Shown piece by piece: positions 11,961 through 23,427 of a stretch of 64,000 bases of DNA; the first letter of the stretch is position 1, and each line of letters opens with the position of its first letter. A program made the translations under genes and the position numbers. This DNA is from Glycine soja (lineage: Eukaryota; Streptophyta; Magnoliopsida; Fabales; Fabaceae), in contig NC_041002.1 in assembly GCF_004193775.1 (NCBI RefSeq), positions 40,586,038 to 40,650,037 on the forward strand, given 5' to 3'. The notes under the pieces are model-generated. The model saw only the letters and a program-made list of their open reading frames with translations. It ran no database searches and had not been told where the DNA came from.

Positions 11961-12806
11961 GTTATGAGATTTGCAAAACAAACACACTCATTCACTTTAA
12001 ATTATTTGGGATGCGTATAAAAATTATACTACTTTTGATTCAATATGTATGAAACAAATACCTAATATAATTCATCAAGACCAACAAAAATAGTTAAATA
12101 AGATAGTTTCAATTAATAATATAATAAATTTAAACCTTATTTCAATAATGCTCAGAATTAAATGGTCTAAGAAACAATTACATTTAATAATATTAGCACC
12201 ATCACCTATGGCTAGCATCCACAAAATCTTAGTCTTTAGACCAAATTGCTTCTCATCACACCATGCTTTGGTATCAAAGGCCACCATTCACATCACACAA
12301 CACAACAAACCTCATCGTAACCTAATCACCCATTGTAGCCAATAGTGAGACCTACTGACCATAGACTAGGACACACTTCTAAAGCCACAATGTTGAGCCA
12401 CATGAATAGGAAACCACTACCTATCAAACCTAGGAGGGGAAGAGGATAAGAACACAAATGGTGTATAGCTCGTTATGCATCTTAGTGTCAAATGGAGGTT
12501 AAGTGAGACACAATAGTGGTAGCAAGGAGAAACTGCCCTAGATTTTTCTTTGGAGATTTGTTCTCTTTTTAGATGGAATTAGGTGGTTGGTTGCATGGTC
12601 AAACACAAGCTACCATTGGTTATCTTCCTAAAAGCCAAGAGGAGTGGAGTGTTTCTTAACAATTTGATTGGAAAGGAAGATGTTACAAATTAGGCCTAAG
12701 GCCTAACTCGAATTTGAGGTCCACCCTCTTTGACATGTAGACCATGAACAAAGGGACCCAAGATTAAATCATATCATAATACTACAAGACAATCATATAA
12801 CTCCTC
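11961..12806. other. Intergenic, no feature recognised
   Basis: AT-rich unique-looking DNA with short chance ORFs on both strands (12075-12345). No domain, TIR or RNA signature is seen. The last nine bases (12798-12806, TAACTCCTC) are the left copy of the MULE target duplication. Confidence 0.5.
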
Positions 12807-13334
12807 GAGTGCTGCTAGGTGCACCCATCATTTTTGCTGGTGCACCCAGCAATTGATGCAAAAATACCTTTGTATCCCTGGCTTAATTTTTTTTAAAAAA
12901 AAACGGTTCATCTCTCTCCCTCCCTCCCTCCCGCGTTGGCCTTCTTTTTCCTCGTGACCCCTCACCATTTTTTCATCTTTTTGCTGGCATGAAGTGATTT
13001 CGGCCACCTTCCTCACCCCTGACCTCATCTAAGTCGTGTTCTTCTTCATTTCGTTTTCTTTGCGTGAAGTGGTTGCTGGTTTCAGAAAAGCTTGACCTCA
13101 GTCCTCCGCGCCGTGTTCCCGCTGTGAGCATCGTCTTCTTCCTCCGCACTGGGAGACTGTGTTTTGCGATCGTGCTGCTCATTGGTGTTAAGTAGCCCAG
13201 GCATTTTGAGGGTGGTGTTCTCCCTCCGCGTCGGCATTGTCGAGGTAAGCATCTCTTCGTCTTTGATTGCCGATGTTTTTATTTAATCCGTAAGCGTTTT
13301 ATAGGTGATCCATAAAAGCTGGTTAACAGAAGTG

Positions 13335-13610
13335 AAGATTACGGATCAAGTTGATCCGTAAGCTTCTTCTGGATCAACTTGATCCAGAATTAGCTTACGG
13401 ATCAACTTGATCCGTAAGCTTATTTGGGATCAAGTTGATCCGGAAAAAGCTTACGGATCAACTTGATCTGTAAGATGGTTGATGAAATTTACAGATCAAG
13501 TTGACCGTAAGCTTCTTCCGGATCAACTTGATCCGAAATAAGCTTACGGATCAACTTGATCCATAAGTTCCATCAAACATCTTACGGATCAACTTGATCC
13601 GTAACTTTCA
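13335..13610. repeat. MULE left subterminal palindrome array
   Basis: About eight copies of a near-palindrome of the form CTTACGGATCAACTTGATCC plus GTAAG, with variants (CAGA, ATAA and GGGA arms). They lie downstream of a GC-rich leader at 12900-13250. The matching array is at 23025-23160, so this is part of the element and probably binds the transposase or affects expression (inference). Confidence 0.8.
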
Positions 13611-15132
13611 TCTTTAATTTTTAAAATTGGGAAATATTTAAAAAATAGTGAGTTTTTTTGAAATTAGGATTTATGGTTAGTTTATAATACTTTGAAATTT
13701 GGGGGATTATTTGTAGAATACAATAACATTTGAATTTGGTGTCTTTTTGTTCTGAAATTTGCAGGTTACTGATTAAGTTGGTGGATTGAGTTTCTTTCTC
13801 CCTAGGTGTTTGTTTGAAGTCTGAATTGTATGTACTTTATATATTATAGATTTTTTTTTCAACATTGTGTATTACTTTGGTAAAAGATTAAATAATACCT
13901 GTAATTTGGATGATTCTTATTAGATTGTTGTCACAATTTAGTTTGTCAATTTAGCAAGAACATTGTTAACTGCGATGTTGTATATTATATTCTTGGAACC
14001 TATTGGGGCTTTTTTGGATTGAATTAAATTTTACTATGGACACTACATTTTTGGTTTACTATGCACAGTATATTTAGTTCACAACAATTTGGTCATCTTG
14101 GCTTAGTTCGAGTTGTAACTAAAGGAAATCTCTTGTGAGGAATGTGTGTCCCATAAAGAGAGCTTGTTAAACATGCTAAACCAACCCTTCTTAACCATTT
14201 AATAATATCACATGGACCAACTTCAGTTTCTGTGATCTGAGAAAATGCTCATAAGATGACCAAATTATTGTTTAGTTATCTAATGGTCCCAGGTTAGCTT
14301 GAACAAGTAGATGGGTGAAAGCATAGATTTAAAAGCATATACTAATTGTACAGTGTTTGACTGAAAAAAACAGGTGATGAAAAAAGGTGCATTGGACAAG
14401 CCTTTAGGTCCTGAAAAAAGGTCTTGAGTCTTGACCGCTTAGTGATGTAGATGTTTTAATATAATTTCCAAGATTAGTCTTATATCTTCTATTATTACCA
14501 ATGTCTTTTGTAGTTGTTGTTGTCATTTAGAGTAAGTAGTGAAGCAACCAAATTGAGTAGCAAGTTAGGAAAATTGTTTTTGATACAAAGATTAAAGTTA
14601 GCTAACTTGCAAGAATTTGTTTGACCTTTGTTTGGCAAGAAATTGTTTTTGATCCAAAAATTGAATGAAGCACTTATATGAAGCTCGATTTGAGCCAAAA
14701 TGTTTGAGGTTGAGTGTTATTTGTCTATTATATGATAGCTTTTAAATCTAAACATTAGACTTGTCCTAAAAAGAAGGAACAATGTGCAGACTTTGTCATA
14801 GAAGTAACTTGTTATAGGCACAAATAGTTGTTACAAAGACCAAAACATGCACATGAATAAAAACTTTGGTTTTGAGAGTAATTTTAACATTAATGCACAC
14901 AAATGAAGATAATTAAAAAAATGATGAATGTGATGCAACATCCCAGTATTTTACATTCCCATCTTATGAAATGCTGACAACTTTTAAAATAAATAATTGA
15001 GTGACTGATAGCCCTACATTCAATTAAATGCTGACAACTTGCATGACTTTGAGTCAATTAAATTTGTGTTAGACCAATGAAATTTGAGTGAATGAAATCA
15101 GTGATGGAATTTGCGATACTCATTTGTAGATC

Positions 15133-17269
15133 ATGGTTAGGACCAGAGGATTAGGTCATGCCTTAGGTCACGTTACTGGAAGAGGTGTGGGCAGAGGAGA
15201 TCATCATGATTCTGATGATGCTCCGCAGTGTCGACAGCCTATCGCATCCGCACAGAGGCAACGAGTACATGTGACTGCGGGGCACGATGAGTCAGTGGTC
15301 CCTGCACCAAATGTAAAGGCTGACGTATTTCCGAATGACCCGATGGCACTAGCTGATGTAGAGGACACTAGGGCAGACATTCCTGCAGACACAGGCACGC
15401 AGGCTGCTGAGGATGAGCATGAGGGATTTCCGGGTTGTCCAAGCGACCCATCCGTGCTGACCCAGTATGCGGATCATGTTACTTGCAGCGTATGGATGGA
15501 AGAGGTATTTATAATATTTATTTTTAGTTACTTGTTAATTATACTTTATTATTGAAATTAGTTTTCCTTTAAATGATGATTTTAACGAATTTTGCGTTCC
15601 TTTATACTTCAATTTAGGAGCGTCTTGAGTTGAAGTTATCCTCTCACGGGAGGAAGGTCCATAGTTTAGGCAGGCTTGTCCCTGCCATTAAGGGACTAGT
15701 TGCTGGGACAGAACTAAGTCCTCTGATCGCATGTTCAGTAGACACTAGCGATCGGGGACTTTTGTCCTTGTTTGTCGAGTGGTGGCACCGAGAGACGTCT
15801 AGTTTCCATCTCCCTGTGGGAGAGCTGGCCATTATGCTGGACGACGTCTCCTTGCTTTTGCATGTGCCCGTGGTTGGTGACTTGCACGCCTTTCAGCCCT
15901 TGCACGTGGATGATGCGGTTCAGATGCTGGTGGACTTATTGATGGTCTCTGCAGAGGCTGCCAGGGCTGAGACAGGGCAGTGTCGTGGACCGTACGTATG
16001 CCTGCAATGGGTACATGATATCTACGAGCGCCGATGCCAGGTAGGTCATTGGACAGCTACAGCTCGCGCATATCTTCTTCATCTTCTGGGTTGCACTCTG
16101 TTTGCTAACAAGAGTGCAACCAATGTTCATGTTGTGTATTTGGAGGCCCTTCGTGACCTCAGTCAGACCGGGAGGTACGCCTGGGGAGTGGCTGCACTGG
16201 TGCATATGTACGACTAGCTAAACGACGCCTCTATCAGTAGCAGCCGACAGCTTGGCGGTTACATCACACTACTGCAGGTAACAAACATGTTTTTCATTCG
16301 TTGAGGTTCAACAATGTTTAACTTTAAATTTTTTTAGACTTTCATTATTAATGTTTATCATTTTGATGTTACCTCTATAGTGCTGGATATACGAGCACTT
16401 TCCCTCAGTCGCGGAGCCCACTGTTAATCAGGACTACGACGAGGATTCACCACATTCCTGTAGGTGGATTGTGATGAAGAAGGCCATGAAGAGCATACGT
16501 ACACCAGCGTACAGGGAGCGCCTGGACCGACTCCGGATTCCGGATGTCTGTTGGATCCCATATGGGGAGCACCGACCAGTCTGGGACTTCCATTTGATTT
16601 TATGCTATTCCGGTCTCCTACACTAGGGGCCAGTTGTTGTGTATTACCGACTAGAGAGGGTCGTGCGGCAATTTGGATACACCCAGACCATTCCTGCTCC
16701 GCCTGTCAATTCATGGGTGTCATATGATGATATACACGATAGGTGGATGCATTACTCGGATCATATGGTTCCAGCAGGTGAGGTGTGCGTTGTGCTAGGT
16801 CAGTGTGCCAGCGACTACATGGATTGGTTCTTCCACATCTCGCATACTTTCATGACATCAGGCCACGTATCAGATCCTCTGCTAGATGTTCATGCTCTGC
16901 AGCCCCAAGTCGTCCCTCAGGCCCTACAGACAGATATCTCTCACGTGCCAGAGCCAGGAGCACCGTCGACATCTGCGAGGCCCGCTGTGGAGGAGCCTAG
17001 ACATGCAGTGGTAAGTAATACTAATAATTTACGTCATTTACGTCAATATTTTCATAATAATTTATGTAATCTATTTGTTTTGTATTTAACAGGAAGTTTG
17101 CCATGGGATTGCTAAGAGGTTGGAGCGTCATCTGAGCCTAGGGGTGGTCACGTCAGGCTCATCGACACATGAGGTGATCGAAGAATGCCTCAGGATGGTC
17201 AGGAGTGTCACACAGGACCAAGTAGTATATGTTAGGTCTCGACGCAAGCGGCGCACGGATCAGACATAG
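15133..17269 (+). pseudogene. Plant mobile domain (PMD, MAIN-like) gene, two in-frame stops
   Basis: Four exons joined in frame: 15133-15504, 15618-16277, 16381-17010, 17093-17269, all with GT/AG introns, about 612 codons. Exon 1 is a basic-then-acidic N-terminus (MVRTRGLGHALGHVTGRG). Exons 2-3 carry the plant mobile domain: RLVPAIKGLVAGTELSPLIA, FVEWWHRETSSFHLPVGE, LDDVSLLLHVPVVGD, then RTPAYRERLDRLRIPDVCWI and ERVVRQFGYTQTIP. Exon 4 is a short basic tail ending in RSRRKRRTDQT. TAG stops at 16215-16217 (expected Gln, D*LNDAS) and 16624-16626 (expected Trp, H*GPVV) interrupt an otherwise intact frame. PMD genes occur both as host genes (MAIN/MAIL1) and inside MULEs and other transposons; their role in transposition is unknown. 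The location inside the TIRs shows that this is an element gene. Confidence 0.85.
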
Positions 17270-18749
17270 TTTATTTATATATTTTATATTGATATTTGAT
17301 GTGTATACAGATATTGTACTTGAACCCATTTCATTAGTAATGTTGGTTTTATTTATTTCCATTAGTAATGTTAGTTTTATTTATTTCCATTGATTGTGTA
17401 TTCCCTTTGCGTAATCTAGCTTATAAAATTTTATAATTTTATTCTATCAAATTAAAAAAATGTTTTTTTTAATTTCTCTCCTCGAATAAAAAATCTGTAT
17501 TTATATTTTATAGTTTTGTAATTAGGCGTAACATTTATATTTTATTTTTAGAGATTAAAAAATATTTTATTTTAATAAAAGATCTGGTGCTGAGGGAGAA
17601 TGTTTAATTAGAGTGTGCGAAGCATGATGTAGTTATCTAAGTATCAATGCTTAAATATTTTATGTGGGTCAATATATTTGTACCTTTAAGAAATGCTACA
17701 TATCAAAACATAAGATTGAGAGATTATGTGTGGGGTTTGTATTAATAAAATTTTTAAAAATTATTGACTAAGAGTGGTAATTTGTTCAAGTTGTCAAGAG
17801 TAAAAATAATGATGGGTTATAGTGAGATTTATTTAAGATGTTTAAAGAGTAAAAACTAGATATTTCTAGTTAGAAAATGTTATAACACACACTTTTAAAC
17901 ACAACTTTTTGATTGGACTAAATTTATTAAGAACCACAAAATATTGAGTCTTACAACTAATTGAAATAAAGAAGTTGAAAACATGGACACACATGCTTAA
18001 TAAATCTAATTTTGAATTATTTGTGGAAAGGGTGTAGAAAAGAATAAATTAAACAAAAAATGGAAATTGAAATAAAGAAGTTGAAAACGTGGACACACAT
18101 GCTTAAAAAACTTCTAATTAAAAAAATATAATTTTATTCTATCAAATTAAAAAAATGTTTTTTTAATTTCTCTCCTCAGATAAAAATCCGTATTTATATT
18201 TTATAATTTTATAATTAGGCGTAACATTTATATTTTATTTTAAGAGACTAAAAAATAAAGCCTTCTAATTTGACAGACAAAAAAATAAAACCTTTTCATT
18301 TGAAGCATTATACAACATATTAAATTAATAATTGGCTCATATAATTTATTTATTTTCTTCATTTCCATATTTTGCATCAAAGTTAAATGTCCTTTGTTAA
18401 ATATTTTAAATTAGTTCAACATTAAATTATTTTTAATTGATGACAAAATGTATTTTAATTAAATTTTAATTTTATAGTAGTTTCTTTAAAAAAATGTACT
18501 ACTCAAGTTTAAATAATTAATTTTTATTTTTCGATTGTTGTAGTTGTTTTTTATATTTAAAATAAAATTGCAAGACCGACAAAAAAGTAAAAGTAGTAGA
18601 AATCAAATTTAACAGAGAACGACAACTCATCTTCCATTTCTAGAAAAAAAAACAATTATGTGATACATGAATTCAAATAGTACATTAACTTCAACATAGT
18701 CGAACGAAATTAAATTTACATCAAATACTGCAACTAACTCATGGTAATT
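17270..18749. repeat. AT-rich MULE interior with two direct duplications
   Basis: No gene is recognised. A block of about 140 bp at 17430-17570 (ATTTTATTCTATCAAATT ... ATTAGGCGTAACATTTATAT) recurs at 18125-18262. A second block of about 50 bp (AATAAAGAAGTTGAAAACAT) occurs at 17962-18003 and 18070-18112. It separates the convergent PMD gene and the 260-residue ORF, so 3' ends and terminators of both should lie here. Confidence 0.6.
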
Positions 18750-19532
18750 TTACGACAAGGACAACTCGTCTTCCATTTCCGGTACAGGTTTACTGAAAAC
18801 AGCTAAAATTTTTATTGGCCCAATCTTTTTCCAGTAGTTAGACTCAATCAGCACCTTCATCACGTCATCGTTGGTTTTGAGTTCAATTATTTCAAATTTT
18901 ATTACTTTTTCTGAATACTCATGGTGACTTGGTTTCCGAAAAAACAATCTCCATACCATTTGTGTTTCATCAATACCATAAAGGGGAATCCCAATAGGCG
19001 CAACTTGCTTGATCAAATCCTTCATTTCATCCATGGTACATCCGGTGGGAATGTCAAACTTTTTGGGATTTTTTCCTGTGAACGAGTAACCAACAAACTC
19101 ATTTTGGCATGACATGTTCCACCTCCCATTGTAATATAGCAGGGCATCATGAGTAGGGGTCATAGTAGCTTGAAGTAAGTTTAAAATACCATCCGGGGTT
19201 CTAGCAATGCTACATAATAACTCAACCGGACCAACAAACGAAAATCCATGATTACACATTAACATTGTGTTAACATCAGCATCATCTTTCAGTTGCATAC
19301 ATTGAAACCGAAATTGATTACCTGCATATGTGAAAGGCTGCCAATAGTAAATTTCATCCAAAAATTGTTTATCGGTTTCAAAATCACACCCGTTAGGTAC
19401 TCGAATGGGAACTGGAGTGGAAGCTTGAAAGGAAACACCATTGTCGTTGTGAACAATGGATCCATTTGGAAAAATAAAACCTAATGTGTAGTTCACAACT
19501 GTCTGATTGCTTGTCTCTCCCAAGAATGCCAT
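18750..19532 (-). CDS. Conserved MULE accessory ORF, 260 residues, unknown function
   Basis: Single intact exon inside the MULE, starting MAFLGETSNQTVVNYTLG. I remember close relatives as uncharacterised soybean proteins but know no function. Two similar blocks are visible: residues ~42-110 (PIRVPNGCDFET ... FRFQCMQLKDDADVNTMLMC ... FVGPVELLCSI) and ~160-250 (FDIPTGCTMDEMKDLI ... FEIIELKTNDDVMKVLIE ... IGPIKILAVF). Each has a lead strand, a GC turn, a helix, then 'K-D-D-V' and 'GP-I/V-x-L', which resembles a PB1/ubiquitin-like beta-grasp layout (inference). Block 1 seems shortened near FETDKQFLDE. A TATATATA box lies at about 19595-19602, some 65 bp upstream of the ATG. It is the only gene of the element without stops. 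Confidence 0.75.
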   Translation of the reverse strand: MAFLGETSNQTVVNYTLGFIFPNGSIVHNDNGVSFQASTPVPIRVPNGCDFETDKQFLDEIYYWQPFTYAGNQFRFQCMQLKDDADVNTMLMCNHGFSFVGPVELLCSIARTPDGILNLLQATMTPTHDALLYYNGRWNMSCQNEFVGYSFTGKNPKKFDIPTGCTMDEMKDLIKQVAPIGIPLYGIDETQMVWRLFFRKPSHHEYSEKVIKFEIIELKTNDDVMKVLIESNYWKKIGPIKILAVFSKPVPEMEDELSLS

Positions 19533-19594
19533 AGTTTTTTGTAAGAGTTAGGTTACGACTGAAACTTGTGGTTTTTTACAGCGTTAGGTCGTGT

Positions 19595-19602
19595 CATATA
19601 TA
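19595..19602 (-). promoter_or_regulatory. TATA box of the 260-residue MULE ORF
   Basis: TATATATA on the minus strand about 65 bp upstream of the ATG at 19532, followed by a short leader ending in AAAAACTATGGC. This supports the chosen start and suggests that the ORF has its own promoter between the two minus-strand genes. Confidence 0.5.
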
Positions 19603-19948
19603 TAGATGAGTTTTAATATCAGTTCTGCATTTTATAAAGATTAAAAATATGCATGCACATGCTTTTTGTATGTGTTGTCAACTACACCAATGACATGACA
19701 TGTTTTAGCTTGCATCAGATCTGCATGTGTAGTCATGTTGTGCAAGGTCCTTTCACGCGTTTTATGTTAATGCAGACAACAATTTATCATACACGTTGTT
19801 TCACAATGTGTTGTCAACTCAGACAACGATATATCATACATGCTTTTTTAGAATTAAGTAATAATTTTGTTGTGGACGTAACAAATATACAAAGACACAT
19901 AAATGTGAATATCCAATTCAAAACAACCAGTCATTATAAATTACATGT

Positions 19949-22920
19949 TCAATCATCATTTATGTCAACATAGTCTCTCTTGAACATCACAAAGCTCTTG
20001 TAATGCTACATTCTGCTAATATATGGATTTGGCCACGACTTCGCCTACGGATGACAATTGCTAGACCATAACAATGCTACAGGCGGTAAAGGACAACGTT
20101 CTTTTAAATAAACCTGTTGTACATGCGAAAAAAGTGTTAACTCAATCCTACAAAACTCATTGCATAAATATAAAAAAAAAAAAAGCACTCCATATCTACA
20201 ATGTACCTCAACAAAATGATTGTCATACACATGACCGATACAAATTATATGATGCAATGAAGAATTTGCCAACGGTTGACTTCTAAGAGGAAAGAATGTT
20301 GTGTTTTGTTCTTTAGACAAGGATACAACGATTACATTATACCTTGATGCAATGACATGTCCCATGTCCGTTATATCCATCCACTTATTCGTAGTCACCT
20401 GAATGAAACAAATATACACGTCAAACTTAATTTCAAAGTAAAGTCTTAAAAATCAAATACATAAATTACATACCTTGGTTAACCCATCAACAAGTAGTGA
20501 CATCCTTAATTCCTCAAATCTCTTTGTGCCACCAAAGAGCTTGATATAGTCTTCTAAAAATTTGGTAAGTTCTTTAAGCAGATGGTTGCGGACCACCGAC
20601 CAAGAGTCTTGACCCATACCTAATAAATCGGAAACCGACCAATATTCACAGTTACCATCATCTTTGACATCAATAATCTTATCAATGAAGTCGTGCATAA
20701 ATGGCTGAAACTAGTCCAACATGGGCATTATCGTTCTTCGATTCAATTGCTCAGAGGATGATGCAGTACGCCTCACCGAAGAATTTCTATTTTGCATAGA
20801 TTCAAAGACATCTACATACTCCAAGTAAGATGGATCGCGCTTTGTTGACCTTGGGCTCCTGCTCATAGCTTTCTTCGGTGCCCCCTTTGTGTTAACCTTT
20901 GCTGGAGGAGGACACATCGAATTCTGATCAAGGTATGCAATTTCCCAAAGTTTAGTCTTCAGAGTAAACTTGCCACAAACATCAAGTTCTTCGAATCTTT
21001 TGAATATTGTTTCCATTACTTCCTTGATGCTCACCTCGGGCTCAGATAACCCTTGGTCTGAAAAATTAAATCTCCTCCAAAACATATGGATTGAATCCAG
21101 TGGGATGTAACCACTAACATATTTGGATAGCTCACAAGCACAAGGAAGACCAAGCGTGGTTCTCACCACGCAACCACAACTTGAGGGATTCTTGCCAACA
21201 TAGTCAACACGCTCTAATTCAGCAGCAATCTGATTTAAAGCATACCTTGAAACCATTCCAAGAAGCCTCCTGTATAAGGTTTTTTTGAACACATGTCCAA
21301 CGACATGTGTACTTGTTTCAAATGATGCTTTAATCTCCGTGTGCTGCAACGTAATCATGTTGTTCATGGCATCCCACACACTGCATAAGTCTCCAATGCT
21401 ATTTTGTAACAGTCTTTTTAAAGACGAGTGAGCAGATTCAACCCTACATTTCAAATACACAAATAAAAATAAATATATACAATAATACAATTCCATAAAT
21501 TCGTCAACGTTAATAGAAATAGTTGAACAGTTTCATACCTGTTTGTTGTTGTGTTTCCTAAATGCATCATCTTATTAGTTCAGGCGGAAACAAATTTTTC
21601 CTTGTGTGGTATTATCCATGTTTTCTTGACATAGTCAACAAACATTGACCAAGGTGCGCAAGCCATTTCAAACTTCTTCAGGCATTCATCAAACTGTTGT
21701 TATGAAGGACAATCAGTCAAACATCCCCAACAATCCATGACATAATCCCAAGCATTTTTTTGTGCAATTAGTGATTTACATTTGGCCTTCTTATTCTTGT
21801 TTATGTGAAAGCTGCAGAACAAATTTGTGCATTCAGGGAATACATCCTTCACTGCATTCATCAATGCTTGGTCTCTGTCAGTGACAATAACTCCAGGGAG
21901 GGCATCACGCTTTAAAAAAAGGCATCAGAAGCGTTGTAAAGCCTAGACCAAATTATTAACGCGTTCACCCTCCATATATGCAAAACCGGCAGAGAATGTC
22001 ATCCCAGTCGGTGTCACCCCAACAAAATCGAGCAGTGAAAGTCTGTACCGGTTTGTTTTGTAGGTGTTGTCTATCAAAAACACCAAATTACATGCGTTGA
22101 CTAACTTCACTGCATCAGGGTGACACCAGAAGATATCACAAACCACGTCTTCATCCTTTATTCTGTGCCAATGAATATACTGATCACGTTCAAGAAGCTT
22201 CATCAGATGTTGCATTTCAAGATCGCTTCCTCTTATGGAAGAACGAAATGCACTTCTTGCATTGTATATATGTTTAATGGTCGTACAGCTATTGACATTG
22301 TATTCCTTCAGAGTTAGCAGAATGTTTCTTGGCTTCACCATGGACTTCGTCATATCAGCAATAAGTGTTTTTTCAGCTTTAGTCAATCACCCTACATATG
22401 GATGTCCAACTAATGACTTGGCCAATTCATGATTATGCACTCCACAAATCAACTTCACCATCCAGCCTTCTCCTCCAACCACTGGCTTGCCACGAAGCTT
22501 GAAGGGACACCCACATTTCCTAGTCCTAGTGTCTCTTCTGATAAATTCTTTTTTCCTACACCTATACTCGCCACTCCTTTCACAGCCAATTAACATAAAC
22601 GTAGTCCTTCCTCTACTACTTGTGTTTATGTCCGACCTTAAAATCACTGCCACAAATCCGTTTTCATGAGCAACGGATCGAGCCCACCGCAAAACATCAT
22701 CTCGGCACTCAAACACCTACAAAGCAATCCACATAATTTAAGTTTTCTACCAGTATTCATTTTATTAAATCTATGACAAACATTAACATTATAACCTGAG
22801 AAGTATTGAACGCATTCGAACAATCAACATGTGATTCATTCGCACCACATGCTTCTTCATTTTCATAATCCATATCCGCTTGTTCAGACATTATTTCATA
22901 CATCTACTCATCTTCGTCCA
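19949..22920 (-). pseudogene. MULE transposase: FAR1 + MULE (DDE) + SWIM + OTU, with stops
   Basis: Domains in order on the minus strand. An acidic N-terminus (DMDYENEEACGANESHVD) runs from about 22903, then an intron. The FAR1-type DNA-binding zinc domain (CRDDVLRWARSVAHENGF ... CGCPFKL ... HNHEL) is at 22716-22420. The MULE domain follows, with FLIDNTYKTNRYRL (first Asp), VIVTDRDQALM (second Asp, about 21870) and VESAHSSLK (Glu, about 21435). The SWIM finger CGCVVRTTLGLPCACELSKY is near 21180. An OTU-type cysteine-protease half starts IDVKDDGNCEYWSVSDLLG (D-G-x-C) and ends with DNHFVE as the His region near 20225. In-frame stops occur at 22387-22389 and 21943-21945, near 21920, 21703 and 21578, and twice in the C-terminal tail (about 20047 and 19999). 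It cannot make active transposase. OTU domains in MULE transposases occur in plants; their substrate is unknown. Confidence 0.85.
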
Positions 22921-23024
22921 TCTAACCAACGCAAACAAAAAATGGCCATACAAACAAATTAATAATTTAAAAAAAATGGAAACTGAATTCAAAAAACATC
23001 ACACTTTAAAAATAGTTACTCTTC

Positions 23025-23160
23025 TTACAGATCAAGTTTATCCGTAAGAGACTTACGGATCAAATTGATCCGTAAGTCACTTACGAATCAAGTTGATCCG
23101 TAAGAGATTTACGAATCAAGTTGATTCGTAAGAGATTTACGGATCAACTTGATCCGTAAG
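23025..23160. repeat. MULE right subterminal palindrome array
   Basis: Five tandem copies of a near-palindrome such as TTACGGATCAACTTGATCC plus GTAAG, with variants TTACGAATC and CAAATTG. It mirrors the array at 13335-13610 and confirms that both ends belong to one element. Confidence 0.8.
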
Positions 23161-23427
23161 TAATCCATACGTCCACAACACAGCCACCACCTTCTATGTA
23201 CCTCGTTTGCTGCCGCCGACCACTGCAACGCACCTTCACCTTCACCGCACTTAACCGTTCACAACGAACCAACGAACCCAAGACAATGCCACACGAAAAC
23301 CACAAAAGCAGCGAACAAAAATGGCAGTTGTGAAGCGTAGGAAAAAAAAAGAAGTTTTTATAAGGAAAAAAAAAACAGGGGCGTTTTTGGCATTTATAAA
23401 TTTTGTTGAGTGCACCTAGCAACACTC

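Larger units (their letters stand above)
12807..23427. mobile_element. Complete Mutator-like element (MULE), 10.6 kb
   Basis: Terminal inverted repeats GAGTGCTGCTAGGTGCACCC (left) and GAGTGTTGCTAGGTGCACTC (right, read inward) agree at 18 of 20 bases. The element is flanked by a perfect 9-bp duplication TAACTCCTC (12798-12806 and 23428-23436), the size expected for Mutator. Both ends carry arrays of the same GGATCAACTTGATCC palindrome. It holds three genes: a PMD gene on plus (15133-17269), a 260-residue ORF on minus (18750-19532) and a FAR1-MULE-SWIM-OTU transposase on minus (19949-22920). The perfect TSD suggests a fairly recent insertion, but the transposase and PMD genes contain stops, so this copy cannot move itself. 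Confidence 0.92.

Noticed and set aside
13335..13610. Regularly repeated palindromes resembling a CRISPR array
   Set aside because: Spacers are short and irregular, the repeat is palindromic and matched at the other MULE end, and the genome is a plant.
15204..16205. Minus-strand ORFs opposite the PMD gene
   Set aside because: Antisense shadows; the plus strand has the conserved PMD blocks and correct introns.
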